Of a stretch of DNA of 64,000 bases, positions 1 to 9,393 are shown in pieces; position 1 is the first letter of the stretch, and each line of letters begins with the position of its first letter. This DNA is from Paenarthrobacter sp. A20 (GTDB lineage Bacteria; Actinomycetota; Actinomycetes; Actinomycetales; Micrococcaceae). The stretch is taken from positions 2,914,001 through 2,978,000 of the forward strand of contig NZ_JALJWH010000001.1 of NCBI RefSeq assembly GCF_024168825.1. Reading direction: 5' to 3'. The position numbers and the translations under genes were made by a program. Below the pieces are notes generated by a model. It did no database searches. It was not told the origin of the DNA and saw nothing but the letters and a program-made list of their open reading frames with translations.

Positions 1-578
1 CGGGCCACGGCGGAGGCCTTGGTTTCGGCGTCGTGTCCGTCCACCTCAAGGTGGCCGAGCTCGGCGTTGGGGACCAACTGGCCGTTGAAGATGAAGGCCG
101 AACCAATGCCGGTACCCAACGTGATCACCAGGACCGTTCCGTCCACGCCTTCGCCGGCGCCATAGCGGGCTTCCGCCAGGCCGGCGGCGTCGGCGTCGTT
201 GATGACCTCCACAGGACGACCAAGGCGCTTGGTGAACGTCGAGTCGATGTCAGTGCCCAGCCAGGTCTTGTCCACGTTGGCTGCTGAGTTGACCACGCCG
301 TGCTGGATGATTCCAGGGAAGGTCACACCCACCGGAGAATCTGCAGCCGGGGCATCCGGCCTGCTGGATAGTTCTTCGACGATCTGGGCGACAACCTCGG
401 CCACTGCCTCCGGAGTTGCGGGCTGGGGTGTGGGAACGCGGAAGCGATCCCCGATCAGCTTGCCCTTCTTCAGGTCGACGATGCCGCCCTTGATGCCGGT
501 GCCACCGATGTCGATTCCGATCAACGGTGCGTTCTTGTGGGTCTTCTCATCCTTCTTGGACAATGCAATTCCGATCAT
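1..578 (-). CDS. ppgK: Polyphosphate glucokinase, C-terminus beyond window
   Basis: ROK-type sugar kinase that phosphorylates glucose using polyphosphate (or ATP) in the cytoplasm. About 192 residues are visible; the 3' end lies outside the window. The phosphate-1 loop [15 protein letters not shown] is near residue 17, followed by GVTFPGI, the substrate loop [11 protein letters not shown], and the adenosine/phosphate motif LGTGIGSA near residue 155. This is the usual actinobacterial PpgK arrangement. The ATG at 578 has no clear Shine-Dalgarno, so the start is tentative; an in-frame TTG 15 nt downstream is an alternative. It lies downstream of map on the same strand, 57 nt away. Confidence 0.9.
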   Translation of the reverse strand, partial: MIGIALSKKDEKTHKNAPLIGIDIGGTGIKGGIVDLKKGKLIGDRFRVPTPQPATPEAVAEVVAQIVEELSSRPDAPAADSPVGVTFPGIIQHGVVNSAANVDKTWLGTDIDSTFTKRLGRPVEVINDADAAGLAEARYGAGEGVDGTVLVITLGTGIGSAFIFNGQLVPNAELGHLEVDGHDAETKASAVA

Positions 579-635
579 GGCAGGAGGGGATGGGCATGGC
601 GCAGCCGCCCGGGCTGCAAAGACCTTCCGGAGAGC

Positions 636-1514
636 TTAGGGAAGGGTCAGGATTTCCGCGCCGGTCTCTGTGACCAGCAGGGTGTGTTCGAATTGGGCCG
701 TGCGTTTGTGGTCCCTGGTGACGACCGTCCAGTCGTCGGCCCACATGTCCCATTCGATGGTGCCGAGGGTCAGCATGGGTTCGATGGTGAAGACCATGCC
801 TGCCTCGATCACGGTGTTGTACGCCGGGGCTGCGTCGTAATGCGGAATGATGAGGCCCGTATGGAAGGCCTCACCCACGCCGTGGCCCGTGAAGTCCCGC
901 ACCACGCCATAGCCGAAGCGTTTGGCGTAGGACTGGATGGCACGGCCGATTACGTTGATTTCGCGGCCCGGGGCCACGGCCTTGATGGCCCGGTTGAGCG
1001 ACTCCTGCGTACGCTCAACCAGCAGACGGGATTCTTCATCCACGTCGCCAACCAGGAAAGTGTAGTTGGTATCCCCATGTACGCCGCCGATGAAAGCGGT
1101 GATGTCGATGTTAAGGATGTCGCCGTACTGGACCACCGTGGAGTCGGGGATGCCGTGGCAAATGACCTCGTTCAGTGACGAGCACAGGGACTTGGGGAAG
1201 CCCCGGTAGCCCAGAGTGGACGGATAAGCGTTGTGGTCCAGCAGGAACTCGTGGCCGACCTTGTCCAGCTGGTCGGTGGTGACGCCGGGCTGGATGTGCT
1301 TGCCGACCTCGACGATCGCTTGTGCGGCGATTTTGCCTGCGACCCGGATCTTCTCGATGGTCTCGGCTGATTTCACTTCGGAGCCGGTGAACTTGGCGGG
1401 TGCCTTCTTGCCGACGTACTCGGGCCGGGCAATGGAGGCCGGGACGGGCCTTTCGGGGCTGATGGTTCCCGGGGTGAGGGCGCCGATGGGTGCAGTCGAA
1501 GCTAGAGAAGGCAT
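636..1514 (-). CDS. map: Type I methionine aminopeptidase
   Basis: Removes the initiator Met from nascent proteins; cytosolic dinuclear metalloenzyme. The protein is 292 residues with the N-terminal extension (about 40 residues, containing [11 protein letters not shown]) typical of actinobacterial MetAP1c. Metal-ligand motifs are visible: [16 protein letters not shown] (two Asp), [12 protein letters not shown] (His), FTIEPML (Glu) and [10 protein letters not shown] (Glu). The ATG at 1514 is preferred over an in-frame ATG at 1538: it has no Shine-Dalgarno, but TATGAT (1521-1526, minus strand) sits exactly 6 nt upstream, as in leaderless actinobacterial mRNAs. Confidence 0.95.
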   Translation of the reverse strand: MPSLASTAPIGALTPGTISPERPVPASIARPEYVGKKAPAKFTGSEVKSAETIEKIRVAGKIAAQAIVEVGKHIQPGVTTDQLDKVGHEFLLDHNAYPSTLGYRGFPKSLCSSLNEVICHGIPDSTVVQYGDILNIDITAFIGGVHGDTNYTFLVGDVDEESRLLVERTQESLNRAIKAVAPGREINVIGRAIQSYAKRFGYGVVRDFTGHGVGEAFHTGLIIPHYDAAPAYNTVIEAGMVFTIEPMLTLGTIEWDMWADDWTVVTRDHKRTAQFEHTLLVTETGAEILTLP

Positions 1515-1520
1515 AGATTG

Positions 1521-1526
1521 ATCATA
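1521..1526 (-). promoter_or_regulatory. -10 box for leaderless map transcript
   Basis: Read on the minus strand this is TATGAT followed by 6 nt and the ATG of map, so transcription would start at or next to the start codon. No convincing -35 box is seen at 16-19 nt. Confidence 0.55.
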
Positions 1527-1622
1527 TAAGGCACACAAGAGACGTAAGTAACAAAGTGTGGCCCGGTTCCTGTGACCCCGCCAACGTTACGCGTCCACGG
1601 CACGAATGATCGAGGAGGAGAC

Positions 1623-1787
1623 GTGACGGAGTACTGGTACAACGTCAAGACGCACGAGATCGAAGAAGACGCCATGTCCGATTGGACCCAGCTGATTGGC
1701 CCTTACAAAACCAGGGAAGAAGCCGAGCACGCGTTGGAAAAGGTCAAAGCGCGCAACGACGCCTGGGATGCCCAGGACGACGACTAG
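1623..1787 (+). CDS. Small SPOR-domain-like protein
   Basis: A 54-residue acidic protein beginning [15 protein letters not shown]. The central part, [20 protein letters not shown], matches the second half of a SPOR peptidoglycan-binding repeat (G-P-Y-x-T-x-E-E-A), and homologues in Arthrobacter are generally labelled SPOR-domain proteins. No signal peptide or membrane segment is visible, so a periplasmic role is unclear. The GTG start at 1623 is fixed by GGAGGAG immediately upstream. Its TAG stop overlaps the panB stop by 4 nt (CTAG), tail to tail. Confidence 0.75.
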   Translation: MTEYWYNVKTHEIEEDAMSDWTQLIGPYKTREEAEHALEKVKARNDAWDAQDDD

Positions 1788-2689
1788 AAGGAATGCTCGG
1801 GTCCGGGGAACTGCCCGGACCTGACGTCCTCACCGTAGGCGGCGGCAGCATCGCTCAAGGTGGTGCGAAGGTCGGCATACTGCTTGACGAACTTGGCCAT
1901 CTTGCCGCCCCGCAATCCTGCCATGTCCTGCCATACAAGGACCTGTCCCGTAGTGCTGTTGCCGGCACCAATCCCTACCGTGGGGACCCGCAAGGCGGCA
2001 TCGACGGCGGCAGCAGTTTCCGCTGGAACCATCTCCATGAGCACGCTGAAGGCGCCGGCATCCTGCAAGGCAACTGCGTCGTCGACGAGGCGTTGCGCAT
2101 CGTCTCCGCGACCCTGGACCCGGTAGCCGCCGAGGGAGTGTTCGCTTTGCGGGGTGAAGCCGATGTGGGCCATGACCGGGATGCCGGCCTGGACCATGGC
2201 TTTGACAGTGTCCGCGTAGTAAGCGGTGCCCTCAATCTTGACAGCGTGCGCCAGCCCTTCCTTGAGGAACCGGACACCGGTGGCCACCGCCTGTCCGGGC
2301 GAAACCTCATAGCTGCCGAACGGAAGGTCGGCTACGACCAGGGCCCGCTTGGCTGCCCGGCTCACGGCCCGCGTCAGGGGCAGGAGCTCGTCCACAGTGA
2401 CGGGAAGGCTCGTCTCGTTGCCGAAGACGTTGTTGGACGCGGAGTCGCCAACCAGGAGGACTTCGATTCCGGCTTGGTCAAAGATTTCGGCGGTGTACTG
2501 CTCATAGGCAGTCAGCATGGCGAAGCGCCCGCCGTTATCCTTGGCCTGCTGGAGGTGATGAATCCTGACCCGGCTGATCGGCTTCCTGCCGTCCGCCGGG
2601 GGCGTCGCGGCCGTGGCAGCAGGACCTGTTCCGTAGGGTGCGGGAACTTCGGCGGGCGTGGTGGACTCAGGAAGGTTGCTCGGGGCCAT
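1784..2689 (-). CDS. panB: 3-methyl-2-oxobutanoate hydroxymethyltransferase
   Basis: First committed step of pantothenate/CoA synthesis: transfers a hydroxymethyl group from methylene-THF to alpha-ketoisovalerate. At 301 residues it is slightly longer than the family norm because of a 35-residue Pro/Ala-rich N-terminus. Family motifs follow: [30 protein letters not shown] (Mg-binding Asp), [40 protein letters not shown] and PTVGIGAG. panB close to glnA2 is a conserved actinobacterial arrangement. It shares a divergent 190-nt region with glnA2. Confidence 0.96.
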   Translation of the reverse strand: MAPSNLPESTTPAEVPAPYGTGPAATAATPPADGRKPISRVRIHHLQQAKDNGGRFAMLTAYEQYTAEIFDQAGIEVLLVGDSASNNVFGNETSLPVTVDELLPLTRAVSRAAKRALVVADLPFGSYEVSPGQAVATGVRFLKEGLAHAVKIEGTAYYADTVKAMVQAGIPVMAHIGFTPQSEHSLGGYRVQGRGDDAQRLVDDAVALQDAGAFSVLMEMVPAETAAAVDAALRVPTVGIGAGNSTTGQVLVWQDMAGLRGGKMAKFVKQYADLRTTLSDAAAAYGEDVRSGQFPGPEHSF

Positions 2690-2738
2690 GGGTAGAGCCT
2701 AAGCGGTGCCGACGACGCCTGCCACCAGTGTGCCCGGC

Positions 2739-2775
2739 GTCACGGAATGTAAACGCTGTGTTACGCGCAAGTACT
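2739..2775 (+). promoter_or_regulatory. Weak GlnR-like half-sites between panB and glnA2
   Basis: The divergent region contains GTCAC-n6-TAAAC followed 5 nt later by GTTAC-n6-GTACT. The first pair is one mismatch from the GlnR consensus gTnAC-n6-GaAAc, but the second pair is out of the 6-nt phase, so this is only a candidate operator. Confidence 0.25.
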
Positions 2776-2879
2776 GCTGCGGCATTAGCACCGAACTCTT
2801 AGTAGAGTGAAGGCTGAGTTGTCGTGGCTTCATACCATTGGAACCAGCGGCATGGACACTGAATCGGAAAAGAGGCCCT

Positions 2880-4220
2880 ATGGACCGCCAGCAAGAGTTC
2901 GTTCTGCGGACGATCGAAGAGCGTGACGTGCGCTTCGTACGCTTGTGGTTCACCGACGTCGTTGGTTCGCTCAAATCGGTGGCACTTGCTCCCGCCGAGG
3001 TTGAAGGCGCCTTTGAAGAGGGCCTGGGGTTCGATGGTTCGGCCATCGAGGGCCTTGCCCGCGTATTCGAGTCCGACATGCTCGCCCAGCCGGACCCGTC
3101 CACCTTCCAGATCCTGCCGTGGCGCGGCGAGACGGAACAGACGTCGAGGATGTTCTGCGACGTCCTGACTCCCGATGGTGAGCCCTCCGCGGCAGACCCC
3201 CGCAACGTTCTTAAGAGGACGCTGGCCAAGGCTGCGGACATGGGCTTCACCTGCTACACCCACCCGGAAATCGAGTTCTACCTGCTCAAGTCCAAGGACC
3301 TCGGCCCGGACGGCTCGCCTGTTCCCGTGGATGAAGGCGGCTACTTCGATCACGTTCCGGGCGGCGTGGCCCAGGACTTCCGCCGCACGGCCGTCACCAT
3401 GCTTGAATCCGTAGGCATCTCCGTGGAGTTCAGCCACCACGAAGCCGGCCCTGGCCAGAACGAGATCGACCTCCGTTACGCGGATGCCCTGCAAACCGCG
3501 GACAACATCATGACGTTCCGCACGGTCATCAAGGAGGTCGCCCTTCAGCAGGGCACGTACGCCACCTTCATGCCGAAGCCGTTCACGGACCACCCCGGTT
3601 CCGGCATGCATACCCATTTCTCCCTGTTCGAGGGCGACACCAACGCGTTCTTCGAAGCCGGAGCCGAATTCCAGCTGTCCAAGACGGCACGCCAGTTCAT
3701 CGCGGGAATCCTGAAGCACGCACCGGAATTCACGGCAGTCACCAACCAGTTCGTGAACTCCTACAAGCGGCTGTGGGGTGGCGGCGAAGCACCTAGCTAC
3801 CTGAGCTGGGGCCACAACAACCGTTCTGCACTTGTCCGCGTCCCGCTCTACAAGCCCGGCAAGGGCCAGTCGGCACGCATCGAGTACCGCGGCATCGATT
3901 CCGCCACCAACCCGTACCTCGCGTACGCCGTCCTGTTGGGCGCCGGGTTGAAGGGCATCGAAGAGGGCTACGAACTTCCCGCTGCCGCCGAGGACGACAT
4001 CTGGTCGCTGACTACCGCGGAGCGCAAGGCCATGGGACACGCACCCTTGCCGGCCAGCCTTCACGACGCCATCCGTGCCATGGAGGAATCGGAGCTCGTA
4101 GCTGAAATCCTTGGTGAGCAGGTGTTCGAGCACTTCCTGCGCAACAAGCGGGCGGAATGGCAGGACTACCGCCTCCAGGTCACTCCGTATGAGTTGCAAC
4201 GCAACCTCGGCATTCTCTAG
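2880..4220 (+). CDS. glnA2: Glutamine synthetase GlnA2 (non-adenylylated type)
   Basis: ATP-dependent ligation of ammonia to glutamate (or a related amine substrate). The 446-residue length is the same as remembered for M. tuberculosis GlnA2, which also neighbours glnE. Motifs: GLGFDGSAIEGL near residue 45, PEIEFYLL, EAGPGQNEIDLRYADAL, MPKPFTDHPGSGMHTHFSL, NSYKRL and ARIEYRGIDSATNPYLAYA. There is no NLYDLP-like adenylylation motif; the corresponding segment reads EGYELPAAAEDDIWSL. The ATG at 2880 follows GAAAAGAGG; an upstream in-frame TTG lacks a ribosome site. glnE starts 9 nt downstream, so the two are co-transcribed. Some GlnA2-like proteins act on other substrates, which sequence alone cannot decide. 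Confidence 0.93.
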   Translation: MDRQQEFVLRTIEERDVRFVRLWFTDVVGSLKSVALAPAEVEGAFEEGLGFDGSAIEGLARVFESDMLAQPDPSTFQILPWRGETEQTSRMFCDVLTPDGEPSAADPRNVLKRTLAKAADMGFTCYTHPEIEFYLLKSKDLGPDGSPVPVDEGGYFDHVPGGVAQDFRRTAVTMLESVGISVEFSHHEAGPGQNEIDLRYADALQTADNIMTFRTVIKEVALQQGTYATFMPKPFTDHPGSGMHTHFSLFEGDTNAFFEAGAEFQLSKTARQFIAGILKHAPEFTAVTNQFVNSYKRLWGGGEAPSYLSWGHNNRSALVRVPLYKPGKGQSARIEYRGIDSATNPYLAYAVLLGAGLKGIEEGYELPAAAEDDIWSLTTAERKAMGHAPLPASLHDAIRAMEESELVAEILGEQVFEHFLRNKRAEWQDYRLQVTPYELQRNLGIL

Positions 4221-4229
4221 GCCGGGCCA

Positions 4230-7200
4230 GTGAGCCTTGCACGTCGGCTCATCTCAGCCGGATTCAGTGACCTCGAAAAAGGCGAACGCTTCCTTGCTGC
4301 CCCCGAACTTGAGGGCATAGACGAGGACGCACTGTTTGCCGGTCTGTCCATGTCGGCCAGTCCGGATACCGCGCTCCAATCCTTGGTTCGGCTCATTGAG
4401 AAGAATCCAGGGCTGAAGACGCTGGCAGCGGCCGATCAGGACTCCTGCGAGCCCATGTACCGCCTGCTGGGGGCCTCCGAGGCGCTGGGGGAGTTCCTCA
4501 TGCGTCGGCCGGAACATCTGGATGTCTTCGATGTCCGCGTCAGTCCGGAGCCTCTTCAGGCCTCCAACGAAGAACTCCGGGCCATGCTTCTCCGCTCCGT
4601 CAAAGCCGAGCCGGGCGCCCAGCGACCGGTTGCCGGAATCACCGGAATGCCGGCTTACGCGGCCTTGCGGACTGCCTACCGCCGGGGACTGACTGAGCTT
4701 GCCATCAAGGACCTTTGCGCTGCCTCGCCCCAGGATTTCATGCCGGCCGTCGGAGCCGAGCTGGCCGATCTCGCTGGAGCAGCCATCGAGGCTGCCCTTG
4801 CGGTATCCCGGGCCGAAGCGGCAGGTCAGTTTCCGGCGGAGGAAATCGCCGACGTCGGGCTCGCCGTCATCGGCATGGGCAAGTGCGGTGCCCGCGAACT
4901 GAACTACATTTCCGACGTCGATGTCATCTACGTCATTGAAGCGGGGGAGCTGGAGGACGCACGCGCATCAACCATCGGCACGGCGCTGGCATCAGGGATT
5001 TCGCGGGCCATTTCTTCCTCTGCACCGGAACCCGGTCTATGGGAGGTGGACGCAAATCTGCGTCCTGAAGGTAAGTCGGGGCCGTTGGTCCGCACGCTTC
5101 CTTCGCACTTGAGCTATTACGCACGCTGGGCCGAAAGCTGGGAATTCCAGGCGCTGCTGAAGGCCCGGACCATAGCTGGCGACCGGGAGCTGGGGCAGCG
5201 TTACGAGAAGGCAGTGGAGCCGCTCGTTTGGGCTTCGGCAGGACGTGAGGGCTTCGTTGAGTCCGTGCAGGCGATGCGCCGCAGGGTGACCGATTACATT
5301 CCTGCCGCCGAGGAGCAGCGCCAGATCAAGTTGGGCCGCGGCGGCCTCCGCGACGTCGAATTCACAGTGCAGTTGCTTCAGCTTGTCCATGGCAAATCCG
5401 ACGAGTCCCTTCGGTGCAGGGACACTACCTCAGCCATTGCAGCACTTTCCGCGGGAGGGTACATCGGCCGAGCGGACGCTGCCGCCTTCGACAACGCCTA
5501 CCGCTATCTGCGCCTGCTGGAACATCGGATCCAGCTGTTCCAGCTTCGGCGTACGCACCTCATGCCCTCGACCGAAGACGCGCAGCGATTCCTCGCCAAA
5601 GCCGTGCTGGGGCCCTTTTCGCTGGAACGGCCCCACCCGGACCAGCTCATGGGGACCTGGCAGAAGACCAAGAAAGCCGTACGGGAACTGCACGAGCGGA
5701 TCTTCTACAGGCCGCTGCTCAATACAGCGGCCAAGCTCAGCAGCGAGGATGCCAAACTCAGCCCGGAGGCAGCGCAGGGGCGCCTCGCTGCGCTTGGTTA
5801 CCAGGATCCGCAAGGCGCGATGCGGCATATCGAGGCGCTGACAGCGGGCGTCAGCCGCCGTGCGGCGCTGCAGCGCCAACTGCTCCCCATTCTGCTGGGC
5901 TGGCTCGCCGAAGGCGTCGATCCCGACGCCGGATTGCTCGCCTTCCGCAGGGTCAGCGAGGCTCTTGGCACCACGCACTGGTACCTGGGGTTGCTTCGGG
6001 ATTCCCAGGCCGCCGCGGAACGCCTGTGCCAGGTGCTGTCCAATTCGCGGCTCATTTCGGACCTGCTGGAGGTGTCTCCGGAGTCCGTGGCGTGGTTGGG
6101 CAGCGATAAAGAGCTGGTACCCATCCGCTTTGAGGCCCAGTGGCAGGAAATCCAGTCCAAGCTGTCCCGCCATCCGGATCCTGAAAGTGCCATGAGGCTT
6201 ATCCGGCTGATCCGGCGACGCGAGATCCTGCGGACCGCGATTGCGGACAGTTCAGGTTTACTCGACCAGGATGCCGTGGGACTTGCCCTGGCCGAGACCG
6301 ACCGGGCAGCAGTCCTGGGAGCATTACATGTGGCGGAAGCCGTCATTGCCTCCGATGGTCCGCTGAAGACGGACGTCCTGGTGGTTGCCATGGGCCGGCA
6401 GGGCGGACGCGAGATAGGGTACGGCTCGGACGCGGACGTCATCTACGTGCACCGCTCGCGGCCCGGATTCACCGACGCCGAGGCCCAGGAACAGGCGACG
6501 GCGATCGTTTCGAAAGTCTCCAGCTTCCTGACCCAGCCCCTCAAGCCCGCGATCATGGCCGAACGGGTCCTTATGGTCGACGCTGACCTACGACCCGAGG
6601 GCAAGAACGGCGCCATGGTCCGGTCCTTGGAGTCATACGCGGAGTACTACCGCAGGTGGTCCCTGATCTGGGAGGCCCAGGCACTTCTGCGGGCCCGCCC
6701 CATGGCCGGTTCGGATGAGTTGGCCGCCGATTTCGTGAAGCTCATTGATCCCATCCGATACCCGAAAGAGTTGGCAGAGCAGGATGTACGGGAGGTCCGT
6801 CGCATCAAGGCCCGGGTGGAGTCCGAACGATTGCCGCGCGGGGCCGACCCTGCCCGGCATGTCAAGCTTGGGCGCGGTGGACTGAGCGATGTTGAATGGC
6901 TGGTCCAGTTGATTCAACTGCAACACGCAGGGAAGCATCCGGAGCTTCGGACCAGTTCAACTCTTGAGGCGTTGGCCGCCGCGGTGGAGCTGAACTTCAT
7001 CGACGAAGACGACGCCGCGCTCCTGCGGGAGGCGTGGCGGCTCGCCAGCCGTATCCGTTCCGCGAACGTGATCGTGACGGGGCGGGCATCCGACCTTCTC
7101 CCGTCGTCACGTAAGGACCTTGAGGCCGCGGCACGGTGGTGCGGTTACGCTCCGGGACATGCGGGCCAGTTCGAAGAGGACTACTTGCGGCTAAGTCGAC

Positions 7201-7241
7201 GCGCCAGGGGAGTCTTCGAGAAGATCTTCTACGGAAACTAG
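4230..7241 (+). CDS. glnE: Bifunctional glutamine synthetase adenylyltransferase/removase
   Basis: Controls glutamine synthetase by adenylylating and de-adenylylating the regulatory Tyr; here the target would be GlnA1. The 1003-residue protein has two nucleotidyltransferase domains in tandem. The N-terminal one carries GMGKCGARELNYISDVDVIYV near residue 213, and the C-terminal one AMGRQGGREIGYGSDADVIYV near residue 718. Each is followed by a helical region containing KLGRGGLRDVEFTVQ or KLGRGGLSDVEWLVQ. The start is GTG 9 nt after glnA2 with a poor Shine-Dalgarno, which suggests translational coupling. Its last 4 nt overlap the convergent sulfatase gene. Confidence 0.96.
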   Translation: MSLARRLISAGFSDLEKGERFLAAPELEGIDEDALFAGLSMSASPDTALQSLVRLIEKNPGLKTLAAADQDSCEPMYRLLGASEALGEFLMRRPEHLDVFDVRVSPEPLQASNEELRAMLLRSVKAEPGAQRPVAGITGMPAYAALRTAYRRGLTELAIKDLCAASPQDFMPAVGAELADLAGAAIEAALAVSRAEAAGQFPAEEIADVGLAVIGMGKCGARELNYISDVDVIYVIEAGELEDARASTIGTALASGISRAISSSAPEPGLWEVDANLRPEGKSGPLVRTLPSHLSYYARWAESWEFQALLKARTIAGDRELGQRYEKAVEPLVWASAGREGFVESVQAMRRRVTDYIPAAEEQRQIKLGRGGLRDVEFTVQLLQLVHGKSDESLRCRDTTSAIAALSAGGYIGRADAAAFDNAYRYLRLLEHRIQLFQLRRTHLMPSTEDAQRFLAKAVLGPFSLERPHPDQLMGTWQKTKKAVRELHERIFYRPLLNTAAKLSSEDAKLSPEAAQGRLAALGYQDPQGAMRHIEALTAGVSRRAALQRQLLPILLGWLAEGVDPDAGLLAFRRVSEALGTTHWYLGLLRDSQAAAERLCQVLSNSRLISDLLEVSPESVAWLGSDKELVPIRFEAQWQEIQSKLSRHPDPESAMRLIRLIRRREILRTAIADSSGLLDQDAVGLALAETDRAAVLGALHVAEAVIASDGPLKTDVLVVAMGRQGGREIGYGSDADVIYVHRSRPGFTDAEAQEQATAIVSKVSSFLTQPLKPAIMAERVLMVDADLRPEGKNGAMVRSLESYAEYYRRWSLIWEAQALLRARPMAGSDELAADFVKLIDPIRYPKELAEQDVREVRRIKARVESERLPRGADPARHVKLGRGGLSDVEWLVQLIQLQHAGKHPELRTSSTLEALAAAVELNFIDEDDAALLREAWRLASRIRSANVIVTGRASDLLPSSRKDLEAAARWCGYAPGHAGQFEEDYLRLSRRARGVFEKIFYGN

Positions 7242-8725
7242 GCGTCGGACATGGCGATGGCGGCCTTTTCCCGGGCATGCTGCAACATGGCGACCACGGG
7301 CACCCCTGGTACCAGCGAGCCGTCAACGACGTAGCCTTCCTCGCGGCCCGTTAGCACTTCCACCATGCGTTGCCGCCACTTCTGGAGTTCGCCCTTGTAC
7401 CTTGCGTCGTCGGCAAGGTTATTGCACTCCTTCGGATCGGCGTCGAGGTTGAAGAGTTCTTCGGTCCCCTTGCCGGACCCCCAGATGTATTTGTGGTGGC
7501 CGTCGGTCAACCAATGCAGGTTCTGTCCCCAGTACACATGTTCGCCGTGCAGGACCTCCCGGACGGCTTCGGTGCTCTGGCCCCGCACCAGCGGTGCAAG
7601 GGTCTTTCCATCCACGGAGTCCGGGATGGGCAGCCCGGCGAGGTCCAGCAGCGTGGGCATGATGTCCCGGAGTTCCACTACGTGGTCCACGACGCTTCCA
7701 CGGGCCGAGTCCTTGGCTGCGGGTGCATTGGCGATGATGAATGGTACGCGGGCAGATCCCTCGTAAGGCACGGCCTTGCGGAACATGTGGTGGTCGCCCA
7801 TCATTTCGCCGTGGTCGCTGGTAAAGGCGATGACAGTGTTGTCGGCAAGCCCGAAGTCGGCCAACGACTCTTTGATCCGGTTGATCTGCAGGTCGATCTG
7901 TGCCATCAGGCCGTAGTATCCGGCCCTGGCCCGGTGGACCACATGATCCGGCATCCTCCCGTAGCTGGCCTGGTAATCACCGTCCTGCCGGTGGTCGTCC
8001 CAATGATGTTCCCAGTTGCCTTCCACAGCTTCATAGGCGGGAATGTTGAGGTACTGTTCAAAAGCCCACGACGGCGGATCGTACGGCGGGTGGGGGCGGT
8101 GGAAGGAAAGGTAGAGGAAGAATGGCTTCACGGGGTCGCGCCGGTGCATCCATTCGATGGCCTGGGTGCCTATCCAGTGTGTCGGATGAAGGTTTTCTGC
8201 TTTGTCCCACGGGCGGGCGACAATCGAATTGCAGTTGACGCCGTGGTCGAAGTATTCCGCGTCCGGACCCATGCCCGGTTGCCTCCGAAGCCACGGGACG
8301 TAGTCGTCGAACATGGCAAAATGCTGCTGGTGTTCCCGACGGGCGTGGTGCAGGTAGCCATCGTGCAGGATGACATCGTCGAAGCCGAGACGGGAGCGCT
8401 CCGGCCACACATGCATCTTTCCGATGGCCTGGGTGTGGTAGCCGCCTTTTCTGAATTGGTCCTGTACTGTCACCGGGTGGACTGCGTGAAACGGCACGCC
8501 GTCGTTGTAACCGACCCGCCCGTGCCGTTCCTGCGATTGGCCGGTGAACAGGGCAGCACGGGCAGGAACACAGGACGGCGTAGCAGAATAGCCCTTGGAA
8601 AACCGGACACCGTTCCGGGCCAATTCGTCCAGGTGGGGCGTCTCCAGATGGGGATGGCCGTCCGAGGAAAGGCAGTCACCCCTCCATTCATCGACACAGA
8701 TCAGGATGACGTTCGGCTGGCTCAT
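7238..8725 (-). CDS. Sulfatase family hydrolase (formylglycine type)
   Basis: A 495-residue alkaline-phosphatase-superfamily sulfatase. The N-terminal metal-binding segment NVILICVDEWRGD is followed by the formylglycine motif SCVPARAALFTG with Cys52 as the residue to be oxidised (C-x-P-x-R). Later come GKMHVWPE, FLYLSFHRPHPPYDPP, and the second metal site FTSDHGEMMGDHHMFRKAV. No signal peptide is visible, so it is probably cytoplasmic. The substrate (sulfate ester, sulfamate or phosphonate monoester) cannot be read from sequence. No formylglycine-generating enzyme lies in the window. It is convergent with glnE and interrupts the conserved glnE-glnA1 neighbourhood. Confidence 0.9.
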   Translation of the reverse strand: MSQPNVILICVDEWRGDCLSSDGHPHLETPHLDELARNGVRFSKGYSATPSCVPARAALFTGQSQERHGRVGYNDGVPFHAVHPVTVQDQFRKGGYHTQAIGKMHVWPERSRLGFDDVILHDGYLHHARREHQQHFAMFDDYVPWLRRQPGMGPDAEYFDHGVNCNSIVARPWDKAENLHPTHWIGTQAIEWMHRRDPVKPFFLYLSFHRPHPPYDPPSWAFEQYLNIPAYEAVEGNWEHHWDDHRQDGDYQASYGRMPDHVVHRARAGYYGLMAQIDLQINRIKESLADFGLADNTVIAFTSDHGEMMGDHHMFRKAVPYEGSARVPFIIANAPAAKDSARGSVVDHVVELRDIMPTLLDLAGLPIPDSVDGKTLAPLVRGQSTEAVREVLHGEHVYWGQNLHWLTDGHHKYIWGSGKGTEELFNLDADPKECNNLADDARYKGELQKWRQRMVEVLTGREEGYVVDGSLVPGVPVVAMLQHAREKAAIAMSDA

Positions 8726-8787
8726 CGTCAGGGGTTCCTTCGACGTAGGGAACTATTGTGACAACCCTAGTAGGAAGACGCCCTCTA

Positions 8788-9357
8788 ATGCTTGAATATG
8801 ACTCGGGTGAAGAGATTTCAATCATCATTGATCAAACTGATGTGGGTGATGTGTGGCTCATCCCGCTCAAACTCCTGGACGACGACTCGCGGGCCATTCA
8901 CCTTGGGGAGGTGGCCATGCTGTCCGTCGGGGAGGGGCAGCGTGAGTTCGTCGGCGACCCGCTCCGCATGATGCTGATCGGCCTGGAGGAAGAATCCCGG
9001 TTGCCGTATGTCATCGAGTCCGGCGGGGAGGCCGTAGGCGTGCTGACCCTCCAGACCGGCGCTGCGCGACTGGCGGGGTGGCCCGACGACGAGTCCGCGT
9101 GGCTCCTGAGGGGGCTTCTCATCGACACCGGAAACCAGGGGCGGGGCCTCGGTTCCAGGGCGGCGCGTGCGGCAGTGGAGGAAGCGCGCAAGCTGACTGG
9201 CCGGCTGGGTGGCGGCCAGGCCGGCGTCGTGCTCTCCGTCAACGAACATAATCCGGCGGGCCAGGCCGCCTATCGCAACGCCGGATTCCTGGATGCGGGC
9301 CGGTATCAGGGTGGGAGTTCCGGTCCGCAGCGAATCATGCACAAGGCATTCGCCTAA
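8788..9357 (+). CDS. GNAT-family N-acetyltransferase
   Basis: A 189-residue acetyl-CoA-dependent acyltransferase. The strand/loop LLRGLLIDTGNQGRGLGSRA (near residue 105-125) holds the acetyl-CoA pyrophosphate loop Q-G-R-G-L-G, and VLSVNEHNPAGQAAYRNAGF is the C-terminal motif B region. The N-terminal half, with WLIPLKLLDDDSRAIHLGEV, is less typical. The ATG at 8788 is chosen because AGGAAG lies about 10 nt upstream; a GTG at 8758 would add 10 residues and is possible. It is divergent from the sulfatase and part of the islet between glnE and glnA1. Substrate unknown. Confidence 0.82.
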   Translation: MLEYDSGEEISIIIDQTDVGDVWLIPLKLLDDDSRAIHLGEVAMLSVGEGQREFVGDPLRMMLIGLEEESRLPYVIESGGEAVGVLTLQTGAARLAGWPDDESAWLLRGLLIDTGNQGRGLGSRAARAAVEEARKLTGRLGGGQAGVVLSVNEHNPAGQAAYRNAGFLDAGRYQGGSSGPQRIMHKAFA

Positions 9358-9393
9358 CGATGACCTTGTCAATGGCGGCGGGAGGCTTCCTTG

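Noticed and set aside
2799..4199. 466-codon ORF antisense to glnA2
   Set aside because: Glutamine synthetase motifs are continuous on the plus strand; the antisense protein matches no family and is a high-GC shadow.
7370..8761. 463-codon ORF antisense to the sulfatase
   Set aside because: The minus strand shows a full sulfatase with its C-x-P-x-R site; the plus-strand product has no motif.
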